Assembly (NCBI RefSeq): GCF_000350105.1 | Contig: NZ_CAIY01000052.1 | Coordinates: 21,586 to 85,585, forward strand | DNA length: 64,000 nt | Reading direction: 5' to 3' | Source: Richelia intracellularis HH01 | GTDB lineage: Bacteria > Cyanobacteriota > Cyanobacteriia > Cyanobacteriales > Nostocaceae | Program-made: the position numbers and the translations under genes | Notes under the pieces: model-generated | What the model was told of the DNA's origin: nothing | The model's input: only the letters and a program-made list of their open reading frames with translations | Databases searched by the model: none | In this document: positions 11,786 to 19,987 of the stretch, one piece after another | Layout: every line of letters starts with the position of its first letter | Numbering within the stretch: the first letter of the stretch is position 1

Positions 11786-12937
11786 ATGAAACGAGTTGGT
11801 GTAATCGGTGGTGGACAACTGGCTTGGATGATGGGTAAAGCTGCAAAGAAGTTGGGTGTAGATTTAATAGTACAGACACCTAATCCTGCTGACCCTGCTG
11901 TAAAAACTGCTAGTAGTACTATCTTTGCCACTATTGATGATATAAATGCTACAAAAAGATTAGCAAAAGAATGTGATATTATTACTTTTGAAAATGAGTT
12001 TGTTGACTTGGAACAATTATTTCTGCTGGAACAACAAGGGGTTTGTTTTCATCCCAACCTCATCATACTGAAACGCCTATTAGATAAGTATCATCAACTT
12101 TCTTATTTTCAATCACAAAGTTTACCTACTCCTCAGTTCTTTCCCCTAGACGCAGAAATCAATTCCTCACAAATTAAATATATTGAAGAGAAGTTTGGTT
12201 TTCCATTAGTAATTAAGGCCCGTCGTCACGGATATGATGGACAAGGGACTTTTATTATTAATAGTATTGAAGAATTTAAGTTGAAGCTAGCCTCTCTCCA
12301 GTTTCAACCCAATGAGTTTTTAGTAGAAGAATTTGTCTATTTCACCAAGGAATTGGCAATTATAGCAGCTCGTGCTGTTAATGGTGATATTGTTACTTAT
12401 CCAGTAGTAGAAACTCAACAGAAACAACAGGTTTGCCGGCAGGTATTAACGCCAGCAGAAATAGATGAATCGGTATTAAAAGAAATTAATCAAATCGCCA
12501 TTAAACTATTAAAAAGTTTAGGATATGTTGGTATTTTAGCAATTGAATTATTTCTTACCCAAAGTAATAAAATTCTGATTAATGAAATAGCTCCCCGTAC
12601 TCATAATTCCGGACATTTTTCCTTGGATGCTTGTAAAACTTCCCAGTTTGAACAACATTTAAGAGCCATTTGTGGTTTACCTTTGGGTAGCACCAAATTA
12701 ATTTGCTCATGTGCTGTTATGGTTAATCTTCTAGGTTATGAGCAATCCCAAAATCGATATCTTGAGAAACTTCGACAAATCGAACAACTTACTCAAACTC
12801 ATCTTCATTGGTATGGAAAAAATCAATTTTACCCAGGCAGAAAAATGGCTCATGCAACAACTTTATTAAGTAGAACTGATCGTAGCAAGGCAATGGCAAT
12901 CGCCAATCAAATAGAAGAAATTTGGTATATATCCTAA
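11786..12937 (+). CDS. purK: N5-carboxyaminoimidazole ribonucleotide synthase PurK
   Basis: PurK is an ATP-grasp enzyme that carboxylates AIR with bicarbonate to N5-CAIR in purine biosynthesis. The 383-residue protein opens with the N-terminal nucleotide-fold signature RVGVIGGGQLAWMM (3-16). It carries the ATP-grasp lysine/glycine segment KARRHGYDGQG (144-154) and the PurK signature NEIAPRTHNSGH (266-277). Length is normal for the family and the frame is intact. The start ATG is the first codon that gives the GGGQL motif its normal N-terminal position. A probable 6S RNA begins about 65 bases after the stop, an arrangement I recall from other cyanobacteria. No purE is in the window. Confidence 0.96.
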   Translation: MKRVGVIGGGQLAWMMGKAAKKLGVDLIVQTPNPADPAVKTASSTIFATIDDINATKRLAKECDIITFENEFVDLEQLFLLEQQGVCFHPNLIILKRLLDKYHQLSYFQSQSLPTPQFFPLDAEINSSQIKYIEEKFGFPLVIKARRHGYDGQGTFIINSIEEFKLKLASLQFQPNEFLVEEFVYFTKELAIIAARAVNGDIVTYPVVETQQKQQVCRQVLTPAEIDESVLKEINQIAIKLLKSLGYVGILAIELFLTQSNKILINEIAPRTHNSGHFSLDACKTSQFEQHLRAICGLPLGSTKLICSCAVMVNLLGYEQSQNRYLEKLRQIEQLTQTHLHWYGKNQFYPGRKMAHATTLLSRTDRSKAMAIANQIEEIWYIS

Positions 12938-13003
12938 ATCCATTTAATATTGATGTACACAAGATCATTTTTAAGAGTTATAATAAGGGGGTTATACTGT
13001 GAC

Positions 13004-13186
13004 GTTGGTGACTGCCATCAAGTTTTTTGATCTATGTCTTTAAGAATAAGGGAACCATACAGTAATATTTCGTGGCAGTAGACCGTGGCATTGTACCCGG
13101 AAACTTCAAACGAAAATAATTGGTGCCCACCTGGTTTAACCAGGTCAGAAACTTAGGTAAAACGGCGTTGTGGTAAACTTGACAAT
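13004..13186 (+). ncRNA. ssaA: Probable 6S RNA downstream of purK
   Basis: The stretch is visibly richer in G+C than the spacers around it and has no coding frame on this strand. A TATACT box at 12993-12998 would place transcription start near 13004. TCAAGTTT (13018-13025) pairs perfectly with AAACTTGA (13175-13182), giving a closing stem around a roughly 165-base interior. A perfect internal hairpin ACCTGG/CCAGGT lies at 13129-13145, and the middle has further GC-rich complementarity. A long irregular hairpin of about 180 bases is the 6S RNA shape, an RNA that binds and regulates RNA polymerase holoenzyme. Position after purK agrees with my memory of the cyanobacterial ssaA locus. The ends are estimates. 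Confidence 0.55.
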
Positions 13187-13445
13187 TAATTATAGGGATC
13201 CCTAATTCGCAAATAAGGATCAATAGAAATGAGAAAATAACTGCCATATTTAATGCTGCCAAAGTTTATTATGGCCTCAAATAGTTCATGACCTGGATTG
13301 AACTTCAAAGATTCAGTGACACATTAAAATCACAGTAAATTACATTTTTAATTTAGAAAAACTATCTATCACATTTATTTTTAAAATTAGGTTGGATTTA
13401 CAACAAGTGTTGATATTCTGACACAAAATAATCCAACCCATGGTT

Positions 13446-13796
13446 CTAGGATTGTGAGGTCTGGCGCTTGCCAAAGAAAATATTTTCTACTGCGATCATT
13501 ATCCTTAATAGATCCTCCTTAAATAATGGAGGCCATTCTACACCTGCTTTTTGACCGGCTGTAAATAACTGTTGTGTTTTAATACTTAAAGTGTATAGGG
13601 CACAAACTAATTCTTTATCAAGGGTAGGAGCATCTTGCAATTCTCCATATACGGATTTTAAAGCCAATAAAATAGATGTAATTTGACCTGGAATCGGGGG
13701 TTTACCCCTCTGCATATACATTAATAAGCCATCAGGATTTTTTTCTGTGGGTTTCGTTTGAGCAATAAGAAATTTGCGGGCTGTTTCGTAATTCAT
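13446..13796 (-). CDS. Conserved hypothetical protein
   Basis: The 116-residue protein starts at MNYETARKFLIAQ. The frame stays open 18 codons further upstream (to 13850), but that extension has an unrelated, Ser/Phe-rich sequence. The protein is mostly helical in appearance and contains MQRGKPPIPGQITSILLALK (residues 28-47), a glycine/proline turn between amphipathic helices. It has no signal peptide, no membrane segment and no catalytic motif I recognise. It ends 55 bases past the distal side of the 6S-containing region, reads towards purK, and lies about 110 bases from the secreted-protein gene on the same strand. I believe it belongs to a cyanobacteria-restricted family, but I cannot name a function. 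Confidence 0.7.
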   Translation of the reverse strand: MNYETARKFLIAQTKPTEKNPDGLLMYMQRGKPPIPGQITSILLALKSVYGELQDAPTLDKELVCALYTLSIKTQQLFTAGQKAGVEWPPLFKEDLLRIMIAVENIFFGKRQTSQS

Positions 13797-13906
13797 AAAA
13801 CTAGAGAATAGCTGATAAGGAAAGAATGAAGTAGACTGATTACTAAGCAATTAACTACGTTTATTACCTAGTAACCAATCTAAAATCTACAATCTAATTT
13901 GGTTTC

Positions 13907-14674
13907 TTATTGTGGACAATTAATTGAATATGGTAATTTATTGCAAATCACCGCAGATGTTTGTTTATCAACTGCAGATGTTTGTTTATTTTTAAAAAAA
14001 TGTTTTATCACCTTATTTCTTCCCCTGGTATTTATCTTGCGATTGGGCTTAACAACCTCAAACTCAAAAGAAGCGACGTGGTGACTGGCAATATACACTT
14101 CAATCAAATGCTTACCTGGCGGATCTCCGAGAGTAACAGTCCAAGAGTTATTAACCACACCTTTTTTGACTTCAGCTATCTTCTCTGTGATTGCAGCAGT
14201 ACCATCATGCGATAAGGAAAAATTATACCCATTTTGGTTTACCCAAGTTAATGGCAATCGTGGTAACTTAAATATCTCTTTCCATACCAAGGAACCTTCA
14301 TAGTTTTTGATTTGTAATTGCCATCCGTAGACTAGTCCTTCTTGTAGGGGTACTTTCTTTGTGGGAATAAATTTGATTTTGCCATATTTATCCTGACGAA
14401 ATACACCAAATTCAGCTTTAGTAACTTTAATTTCTTGTGGATTTACAGGAAATTTCGGTGTATCCTCTACTTTTGTTGTTTTTAATAGTTTTTTTGGAGA
14501 TCTTAGGGGAATTTTGGGTGAATACTCTATTTTCGTAGGAGTAGGTAGTTCATATGGAATTTCTGGGAGCTCTTGACCCAGTGAATATGGATGTTCATGG
14601 GCAATTGCTGGTGATATTAAACTAAGACAACCTAATAAGGTATTGCAAAATAAAGTTTTCAACGGCATTGGCAT
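13907..14674 (-). CDS. Secreted protein of unknown function
   Basis: The 255-residue protein has a clear Sec signal peptide (MPMPLKTLFCNTLLGCLSLISPAIAHE), with likely cleavage after the AIA near residue 25. A proline/lysine-rich linker follows (about 33-80), then a beta-rich domain (about 83-210) containing YGWQLQIKNYEGSLVWKEIF and a terminal GDPPGKHLIEVYI strand. This looks like an immunoglobulin-like or chaperone-like periplasmic domain, though I do not recognise the family. The C-terminal tail carries a doubled heptad, KQTSAVD then KQTSAVI, encoded by a 21-base in-frame tandem repeat. The last 40 residues look unlike the rest and may be a recent read-through extension. Confidence 0.75.
   Translation of the reverse strand: MPMPLKTLFCNTLLGCLSLISPAIAHEHPYSLGQELPEIPYELPTPTKIEYSPKIPLRSPKKLLKTTKVEDTPKFPVNPQEIKVTKAEFGVFRQDKYGKIKFIPTKKVPLQEGLVYGWQLQIKNYEGSLVWKEIFKLPRLPLTWVNQNGYNFSLSHDGTAAITEKIAEVKKGVVNNSWTVTLGDPPGKHLIEVYIASHHVASFEFEVVKPNRKINTRGRNKVIKHFFKNKQTSAVDKQTSAVICNKLPYSINCPQ
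13953..13989 (+). repeat. 21-base tandem repeat inside a coding region
   Basis: The 16-base word gcagatgtttgtttat occurs at 13953-13968 and again at 13974-13989, a period of 21 bases. It encodes a seven-residue repeat in frame on the minus strand, near the C-terminus of the secreted protein. Confidence 0.85.
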
Positions 14675-15803
14675 TTTTTTCTGCTCATTAATTCAGGGAT
14701 ACTAATTGCTCTACTCAGGAAATATTTTTTCAGATATAATCAAAAGACTTTAACTACTATGAATCAATTTTCCCTTTTCCCTTGAAGCTAGACAAATGAC
14801 TGCAATGGGAATATGTAATTTGTATCCTGGGTTTTTATGTGATTCTTTCATACTGATTGTGTGATTATGATCCTAAATTTCTGGTGTTATTTACATATAA
14901 GGACCAAGTCTAAAATTCAAGAAGTTCTAGCAAGTTTGATTCTGTTAGTGGGTTATTGAAGTCTAAAACTGGCGATTGCTAATCTCTCTTTTTGCCTTTC
15001 ACCTGTGAATGTTACTACAATGAGAGGGTGATCATGAACTAGTTTGATTAATAACCTCAAAAAATTTATACAATCTTTCTTCAGTAAAGTGGCAATATTT
15101 TAAAACTTGGCAATATCTTAAAACAAATTCATTTAACGAGAATTACAACTGGCTTGTATTTACGTGAATTCCAGGTCTAGTATTCCTTCCAGTTCAGTTA
15201 TTATCAAATTGTGTTTGGATGGTATTGGAAATATAACTATTTCTGAAATTATTCTATTAAGGCAAGAACGATTTAACCTAATTTACTCTAGCTTCACTAC
15301 CATAAGGAAAAGATATACAATTTGACTTATAGTCCAAATTCTTATGCCTATCTACAATACTAATCAACAGTATGAAAATATTGTAATAGATATTTAAAAC
15401 TTATAAATCTTCTAATAATCTGATAACTTGTATCTCAATATTTTGATTGTTTTGGTTGGGTATTTTAACCCATTTATTGAAGTATCAATATATATTTGAA
15501 GTAGTAATATACAAACAAATTTAATTTCCGTTAAGCTTTAAGTTAATAACTATTATAATTACTAATGTTGCTGGAAATAATATACTTATAGATTGATTTT
15601 TCTGGATTTGAACTTGCCATGAAGGCAGTTTTTAGACTCATCAGATAAAGCTAAATCTCTGTTAACAAAGATACACAATCATTATTTTATCCCTGATACT
15701 AACCAAAGTATGTGATTTTCACTTATATCAGCTTGGTTCAGTTTGATCAATTATTTGAGATAACTAATATCATTAGGTGGCTGCTGTCTACGTATTTCTT
15801 TAC

Positions 15804-15851
15804 TTATAGCTAGCCAATAGTTTTATGACTTTAACTATTGGCTAGCTATAA
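15804..15851. repeat. Perfect 19-bp hairpin
   Basis: Arms at 15804-15822 and 15833-15851 are perfectly complementary around a 10-base loop (core TAGCTAGCCAATAG). No U-run follows on either strand and no gene ends nearby, so a terminator role is not obvious. Confidence 0.9.
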
Positions 15852-15852
15852 T

Positions 15853-15910
15853 ATTAAAAATGCTACTATTTTATGAGAAAAGTTTTCATAAAATAGTAGC
15901 TATTTTTAAT
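15853..15910. repeat. Second long hairpin adjoining the first
   Basis: ATTAAAAAT (15853-15861) pairs with ATTTTTAAT (15902-15910). GCTACTATTTTATG pairs with CATAAAATAGTAGC inside it, with one bulged T. The stem is about 23 bp in total, and the hairpin starts two bases after the first one ends. Confidence 0.88.
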
Positions 15911-16417
15911 AGCTGCGATACTTATCATATTGTAGTTTATACTAATTTAGTATTATATTTTTATTGGATTATAAAAAACTCAACCAAGTTTTTCTTTCTT
16001 GATATACAAGTGGATTAATTCAAGTAACCCTAATTTTTGGTTTTCATATATTTCTTATTCATCTTACTCTTTTCTGTTTTTATTGGTTCCTTCTTTTGTG
16101 TTTATTCCTATTGATGTCTATTTCTACCTTTTTAGTTGTATTTCCTAATAGTATTTTTGATAATTTTTAATATATATATGCTTACATATCTGAAATTTAT
16201 ATGTTTATTGTGGTAATTATATTAACTTGCTTATTAGTTGCTCTATTATCTAGAAAATCTAAATTTTTACAGATGTAATCTTAAGAAAGAAAGTACTAGT
16301 GTTATCTAAACCCCCATTTTGGATTTTATACTTTAAATTATTGGGGACTAAAAAAGTACTATCACTATTCCTCATTTCCTTACCCTTAAGACTTTCTACT
16401 GCTTTCCCATTTACCCT

Positions 16418-17053
16418 ATGAGACTACCAGATAATCGTAAATATGCTCCTGCTGTCCAACGTAATCGTGAACCCATCCTGGAAATATTGGAACAAGTTCT
16501 CCCATCCCAGGGTACTATTCTAGAAATATCTAGCGGTACAGGAGAGCATGCCGTTTTCTTTGCTCCACGTTTGAGACCTAGGATTTGGCAAACATCAGAA
16601 CCAGATGTAAGTTCACGGGAAAGTGTGGTGGCCTGGATTAAAAATTCTCCCACAGACAATCTTTATTTCCCCTTAGATATTGATGTTAGTTCCACGGAGT
16701 GGGCAGTAAAATCAGATAGATTTCTCAAACTAGTTCCTCCAATTAATGCGATCGTTAATATTAATATGATACATATTGCTCCATGGATTGCTTGTTTGGG
16801 ACTTATAGGAGGTGCTAATCTTATTCTTCCTACTGGCGGTATTCTTTATTTGTACGGACCTTACAAACAAGGACAAAAACACACAACATCAAGTAATGAG
16901 GCTTTTGACATATCATTGCGTGCTCAAAATCCTGAGTGGGGAGTACGTAATTTAGAAGATGTAATTGCTGTGGCAAGTAAGGAAAACTTCAACTTGCTCG
17001 GTATTTATAATATGCCAGCAAATAATTTGTCTTTAGTCTTTCAACACCAGTGA
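16418..17053 (+). CDS. DUF938 family methyltransferase-like protein
   Basis: The 211-residue protein matches the DUF938 family, predicted SAM-dependent methyltransferases of unknown substrate. The N-terminus RKYAPAVQRNREPILEIL (about 6-23) is the family's opening block. A SAM-binding glycine motif follows in ILEISSGTGEHAVFFA (about 34-49), with the acidic residue after strand beta2 in TSEPD. The segment INMIHIAPW and the later LYLYGPYKQGQKHTTSSNEAFD are also characteristic of the family. Length is normal. It stands alone after a long spacer, and a broken acyltransferase gene follows on the same strand. The substrate is unknown. Confidence 0.85.
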   Translation: MRLPDNRKYAPAVQRNREPILEILEQVLPSQGTILEISSGTGEHAVFFAPRLRPRIWQTSEPDVSSRESVVAWIKNSPTDNLYFPLDIDVSSTEWAVKSDRFLKLVPPINAIVNINMIHIAPWIACLGLIGGANLILPTGGILYLYGPYKQGQKHTTSSNEAFDISLRAQNPEWGVRNLEDVIAVASKENFNLLGIYNMPANNLSLVFQHQ

Positions 17054-17259
17054 ACTCAAATTTCTTATACCTTCTTTGCAAATATAAGGCGGGTAATACC
17101 CACGTTGAAAAATTATTTTTATAGGAATAATAATCTAAAATCTAAAAATAGTTCTACTTTCGTAATCGCGGCATAGTTACTCCCCCAGAGTACCGTGCAC
17201 AGACGCAATTATCATTCATACCCCAAAATATCTAACCTTTGCACTAAAGATTAGCTATT

Positions 17260-18514
17260 TTGGTATTGCCGATTGTGCTCCGCATCTGCTTGAGAACTTG
17301 GTTACCTACAAGAATAGCAAAAGTTGAAGTAACTAATAAAAAAATATTGGTAACACTTTACGAGCAATTTCCGCAAGGAAAAATTCGCCTTATATTTGCC
17401 TTTCGCTATTCAGAGGTAGACGATCCCTTAAGTATTCTGTATCTGTTTACTCGCAGTTTACCGAAAGCTGACCATAAACTTGGTATTTTCTTAAAATATC
17501 TATTCTATACACATTTTATTTACGATCAGGGTATGACCATCTAGGCTGGTAAATGGTTAGGTTGGCTTTTCTCATGGTTAGGGAGTATTCCAATTCATAG
17601 AGGTAGGCTATACCGCAAAGCTATTCGCGAGTCGTTAGTCTTTTAGAACCAGTTACTGCTCAATTGAGTGTATGGTATTTGGAGAATTTACAAAAGCATA
17701 ACTGTAGTGAGGAAGTCCTGATAATTCCTGTAGAAATTCAGTATCACTATGCAACTCCTCCATGTTTAAAACTAGACTTGTTATTAAGTCAAATGGAAGT
17801 AGATTATGGTTTGCCAATACAGAAAATTGGCAAATATCCTAGTGAGAAGCACAACAATATTTTTTACCAACGTTTACCGAGGTTGGGTAAATATTTAATT
17901 TCCCACATGGAAGGTTTGTACCATAACCACTACAATTGCCATTTTCCTGATGCGTAACCAGGAGAGAATAGGGCAGAAGTATTAGTATATCGTTTGTAAT
18001 ACTTGCTTAATGAAGTCTTAAAGGTGTGTGAACAATATTTCAACACCCAACCCCAAGAAAATATTATTGATCGCTGTCTTTGTATAGAAAAGGTTGGATG
18101 GAGTCATATTTATTGCTAAGATACTACTGTAATTCAATCACCACTAAACCAAGATAATTGCTGATTGGATTGCCCATGAGTATGCAATTAGAATATGGCA
18201 TATGCGCTTAGTAGAGAGCTTGGTAGCAGTGAATTCTAATTCTATTCAACAAAAACCCTCTATTAAAAGATTTGCGGATATCAGTTTGATCATATTTGAT
18301 ATAATTGCACGGATAAAAGCTCTGTGTTGCCCACCTTTGGGTTAGCGAAACTCCCAGGTAATTATATATAGGCAAACTAATTTCTGTTAACAAATTCTGG
18401 TTAAATTATCAGCACAACTCTGGGGGTAATCATCACTGGGCTACTAAAGAAGCAGTAAGTGATATAACAGCCAAGTTGAAAATAGCATTGGAAGAGATGA
18501 TTGTATCATCATAA
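17260..18514 (+). pseudogene. Broken 1-acylglycerol-3-phosphate acyltransferase-like gene
   Basis: Reading successive plus-strand frames recovers an acyltransferase of the PlsC-like type found in cyanobacteria. Pieces are EQFPQGKIRLIFAFRYSEVD (near 17371-17430), FIYDQGMTI-stop-AGKWLGWLFS (17515-17573) and GSIPIHRGR (near 17583). Then come SEEVLIIPVEIQYHYATPP (17714-17760) and KIGKYPSEKHNNIFYQRL. Late pieces are ADWIAHEYAIRIWHMRLVES (near 18160-18220), KPSIKRFADISLIIFDIIARIK (near 18256-18320) and the terminal ATKEAVSDITAKLKIALEEM, ending at the TAA 18512-18514. The segment carrying the expected substrate-binding block after HRG is deleted. At least two stops and several frame changes make it non-functional. 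It would have acylated glycerolipids. Confidence 0.85.
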
Positions 18515-18982
18515 TGATAATAGAGAGTTAAAAGTTATAAATATTTGGTTTGATAGAATCCCAACGATTTCCACTCATACATTTTTAACTGCTTGTATAC
18601 TAAACCATAAAATAGTTCGAATATACTGAAAAATGTATGAGTGGAAATTCTTATACTGAACTGCTTAATATATTGTAACTATGCCTGAATAATAGATTTT
18701 ATAAGAAAAGAATTCTAAGGGATAATTATCTCTTAGAAAATCGTCTTAGTTCATTGCTACGAGGTGAACGTACAACCAAAAAACTTTTTTGAAAAGTCTT
18801 GGTTTAAAAATTAACCCTAGGAGCAAAAATCATAAGGTGAAATAATGCAGCAGAAAATACTAATTATCCATGAGTTCTAGTTTTCAATGAAACTTTCACA
18901 CAATAATGCACCACCACAACACATTTTTGTTCTTTACTTCTGGACCTTTCTTTTATTGAGAGTGATCTAGCCAGGACTAAGA
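18515..18982. other. Spacer with long inverted repeat
   Basis: No gene is seen. It contains a 20-bp inverted repeat at 18567-18648 (listed separately) and the downstream flank of sdhB. Confidence 0.55.
18567..18648. repeat. 20-bp perfect inverted repeat around 42 bases
   Basis: ATTTCCACTCATACATTTTT (18567-18586) is repeated in perfect reverse complement at 18629-18648, separated by 42 bases. It begins about 50 bases after the acyltransferase relic. No coding sequence lies between the arms. It could be a miniature element or a stem-loop. Confidence 0.9.
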
Positions 18983-19987
18983 TTAGTCTTGGTCTTTTTG
19001 CTCTTGCGCTGCATTCATCAATGCACGCACCTGTTCAACACCCTCAGATGGTTCAAAAGAAAATGGAAATTTCCCTTTAGCAATCATTCTTAGTCCTAGG
19101 GGAGCTATACTTAGCAAACCCCGGATATCCCGAAAATAATTGCTTGTAAGCTGCAAACCAAATTGTCGTTCATCAATCCATCCCCCTGTCTTAACTAGCT
19201 CTGTCAATACTCTACGGTGACGAATAGGACGACTCTCGTTTTTGGTTTTTGCTGCAAGAATCTCCCGCTTGATTTTTGTAATTTGATCCATAGGAGCAAC
19301 TCCCATGGGGCAAATAGAATTGCAATAATGACAACGTGTACAACCCCAAATTCCTTTAGTACCGGTATTGTATTCCTCTAAACGCTTTTGATGCTCGTCG
19401 TCACGGGGGTCAGCGAAGTTACGGTAACCCTTTGCTAAAGCATGGGGACCAGCAAAATCCGGATTTACTTCTACAGCATTGCATTCTGAATAGCAAGCAC
19501 CACACATAATACAATTAGACACCTGGTCTAACTTTGATCTTTCTTGTGGTGTCTGTAAAAATTCGCGGTCGGGTAAATTCTCACTAGTAGTATTTACATA
19601 AGGGACTATTTTCTCTAGATTGTCCCAGAAACTTCTCATATCTACTACTAAATCCTTGATCACAGGCAAGTTTCCCAACGGGGCTATAGTTATCTCAGGG
19701 ATTTTATCCTCTACATTTTTTGTGCTAAAGTTATGGCCTAGTTTGGCAAGTTCACTACCAACATTCTCTTTACATGCTAAGGTTGAGCGCCCATTAATTT
19801 TCATTGCACAACTACCACAAATAGTATTACGGCAGTTTTTACGAAATGCTAAGGTCCCATCTATATTCCATTTAATGTGATTTAGACAATCCAGGATAGT
19901 GCTACTCGGTTGTGTATCTAGTAGATACTCCTTCGAATTTGGTGCCGAGTTTTGTTGCTGCCGAAGAACCTTGAAAATAATCTGCAT
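18983..19987 (-). CDS. sdhB: Succinate dehydrogenase/fumarate reductase iron-sulfur subunit
   Basis: This subunit carries electrons from the flavoprotein SdhA to the quinone pool and couples the TCA branch to respiration in thylakoid or plasma membrane. In 334 residues the N-terminal [2Fe-2S] domain has cysteines 52, 57, 60 and 72 (CRNTICGSCAM and LACK). The C-terminal ferredoxin-like part has CIMCGACYSEC and CTRCHYCNSICPMGV for the [4Fe-4S] and [3Fe-4S] centres. The protein is longer than proteobacterial SdhB (about 240) but like the long cyanobacterial form, with a C-terminal extension after the last cluster. No sdhA or membrane anchor gene is nearby. The frame is intact. Confidence 0.93.
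   Translation of the reverse strand: MQIIFKVLRQQQNSAPNSKEYLLDTQPSSTILDCLNHIKWNIDGTLAFRKNCRNTICGSCAMKINGRSTLACKENVGSELAKLGHNFSTKNVEDKIPEITIAPLGNLPVIKDLVVDMRSFWDNLEKIVPYVNTTSENLPDREFLQTPQERSKLDQVSNCIMCGACYSECNAVEVNPDFAGPHALAKGYRNFADPRDDEHQKRLEEYNTGTKGIWGCTRCHYCNSICPMGVAPMDQITKIKREILAAKTKNESRPIRHRRVLTELVKTGGWIDERQFGLQLTSNYFRDIRGLLSIAPLGLRMIAKGKFPFSFEPSEGVEQVRALMNAAQEQKDQD

Larger units (their letters stand above)
14675..16417. other. 1.7-kb spacer holding a double hairpin
   Basis: I see no gene on either strand. The only ordered structure is a pair of adjacent long hairpins at 15804-15910, listed separately. Confidence 0.55.

Noticed and set aside
13032..13262. 76-codon open frame on the minus strand
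   Set aside because: It lies antisense to the probable 6S RNA and has no coding features of its own.
18208..18393. Minus-strand frame containing SLTQRWATQ, resembling an acyltransferase C-terminal motif
   Set aside because: The plus strand of the same stretch reads as the genuine acyltransferase relic in order, so the minus-strand resemblance is coincidence.
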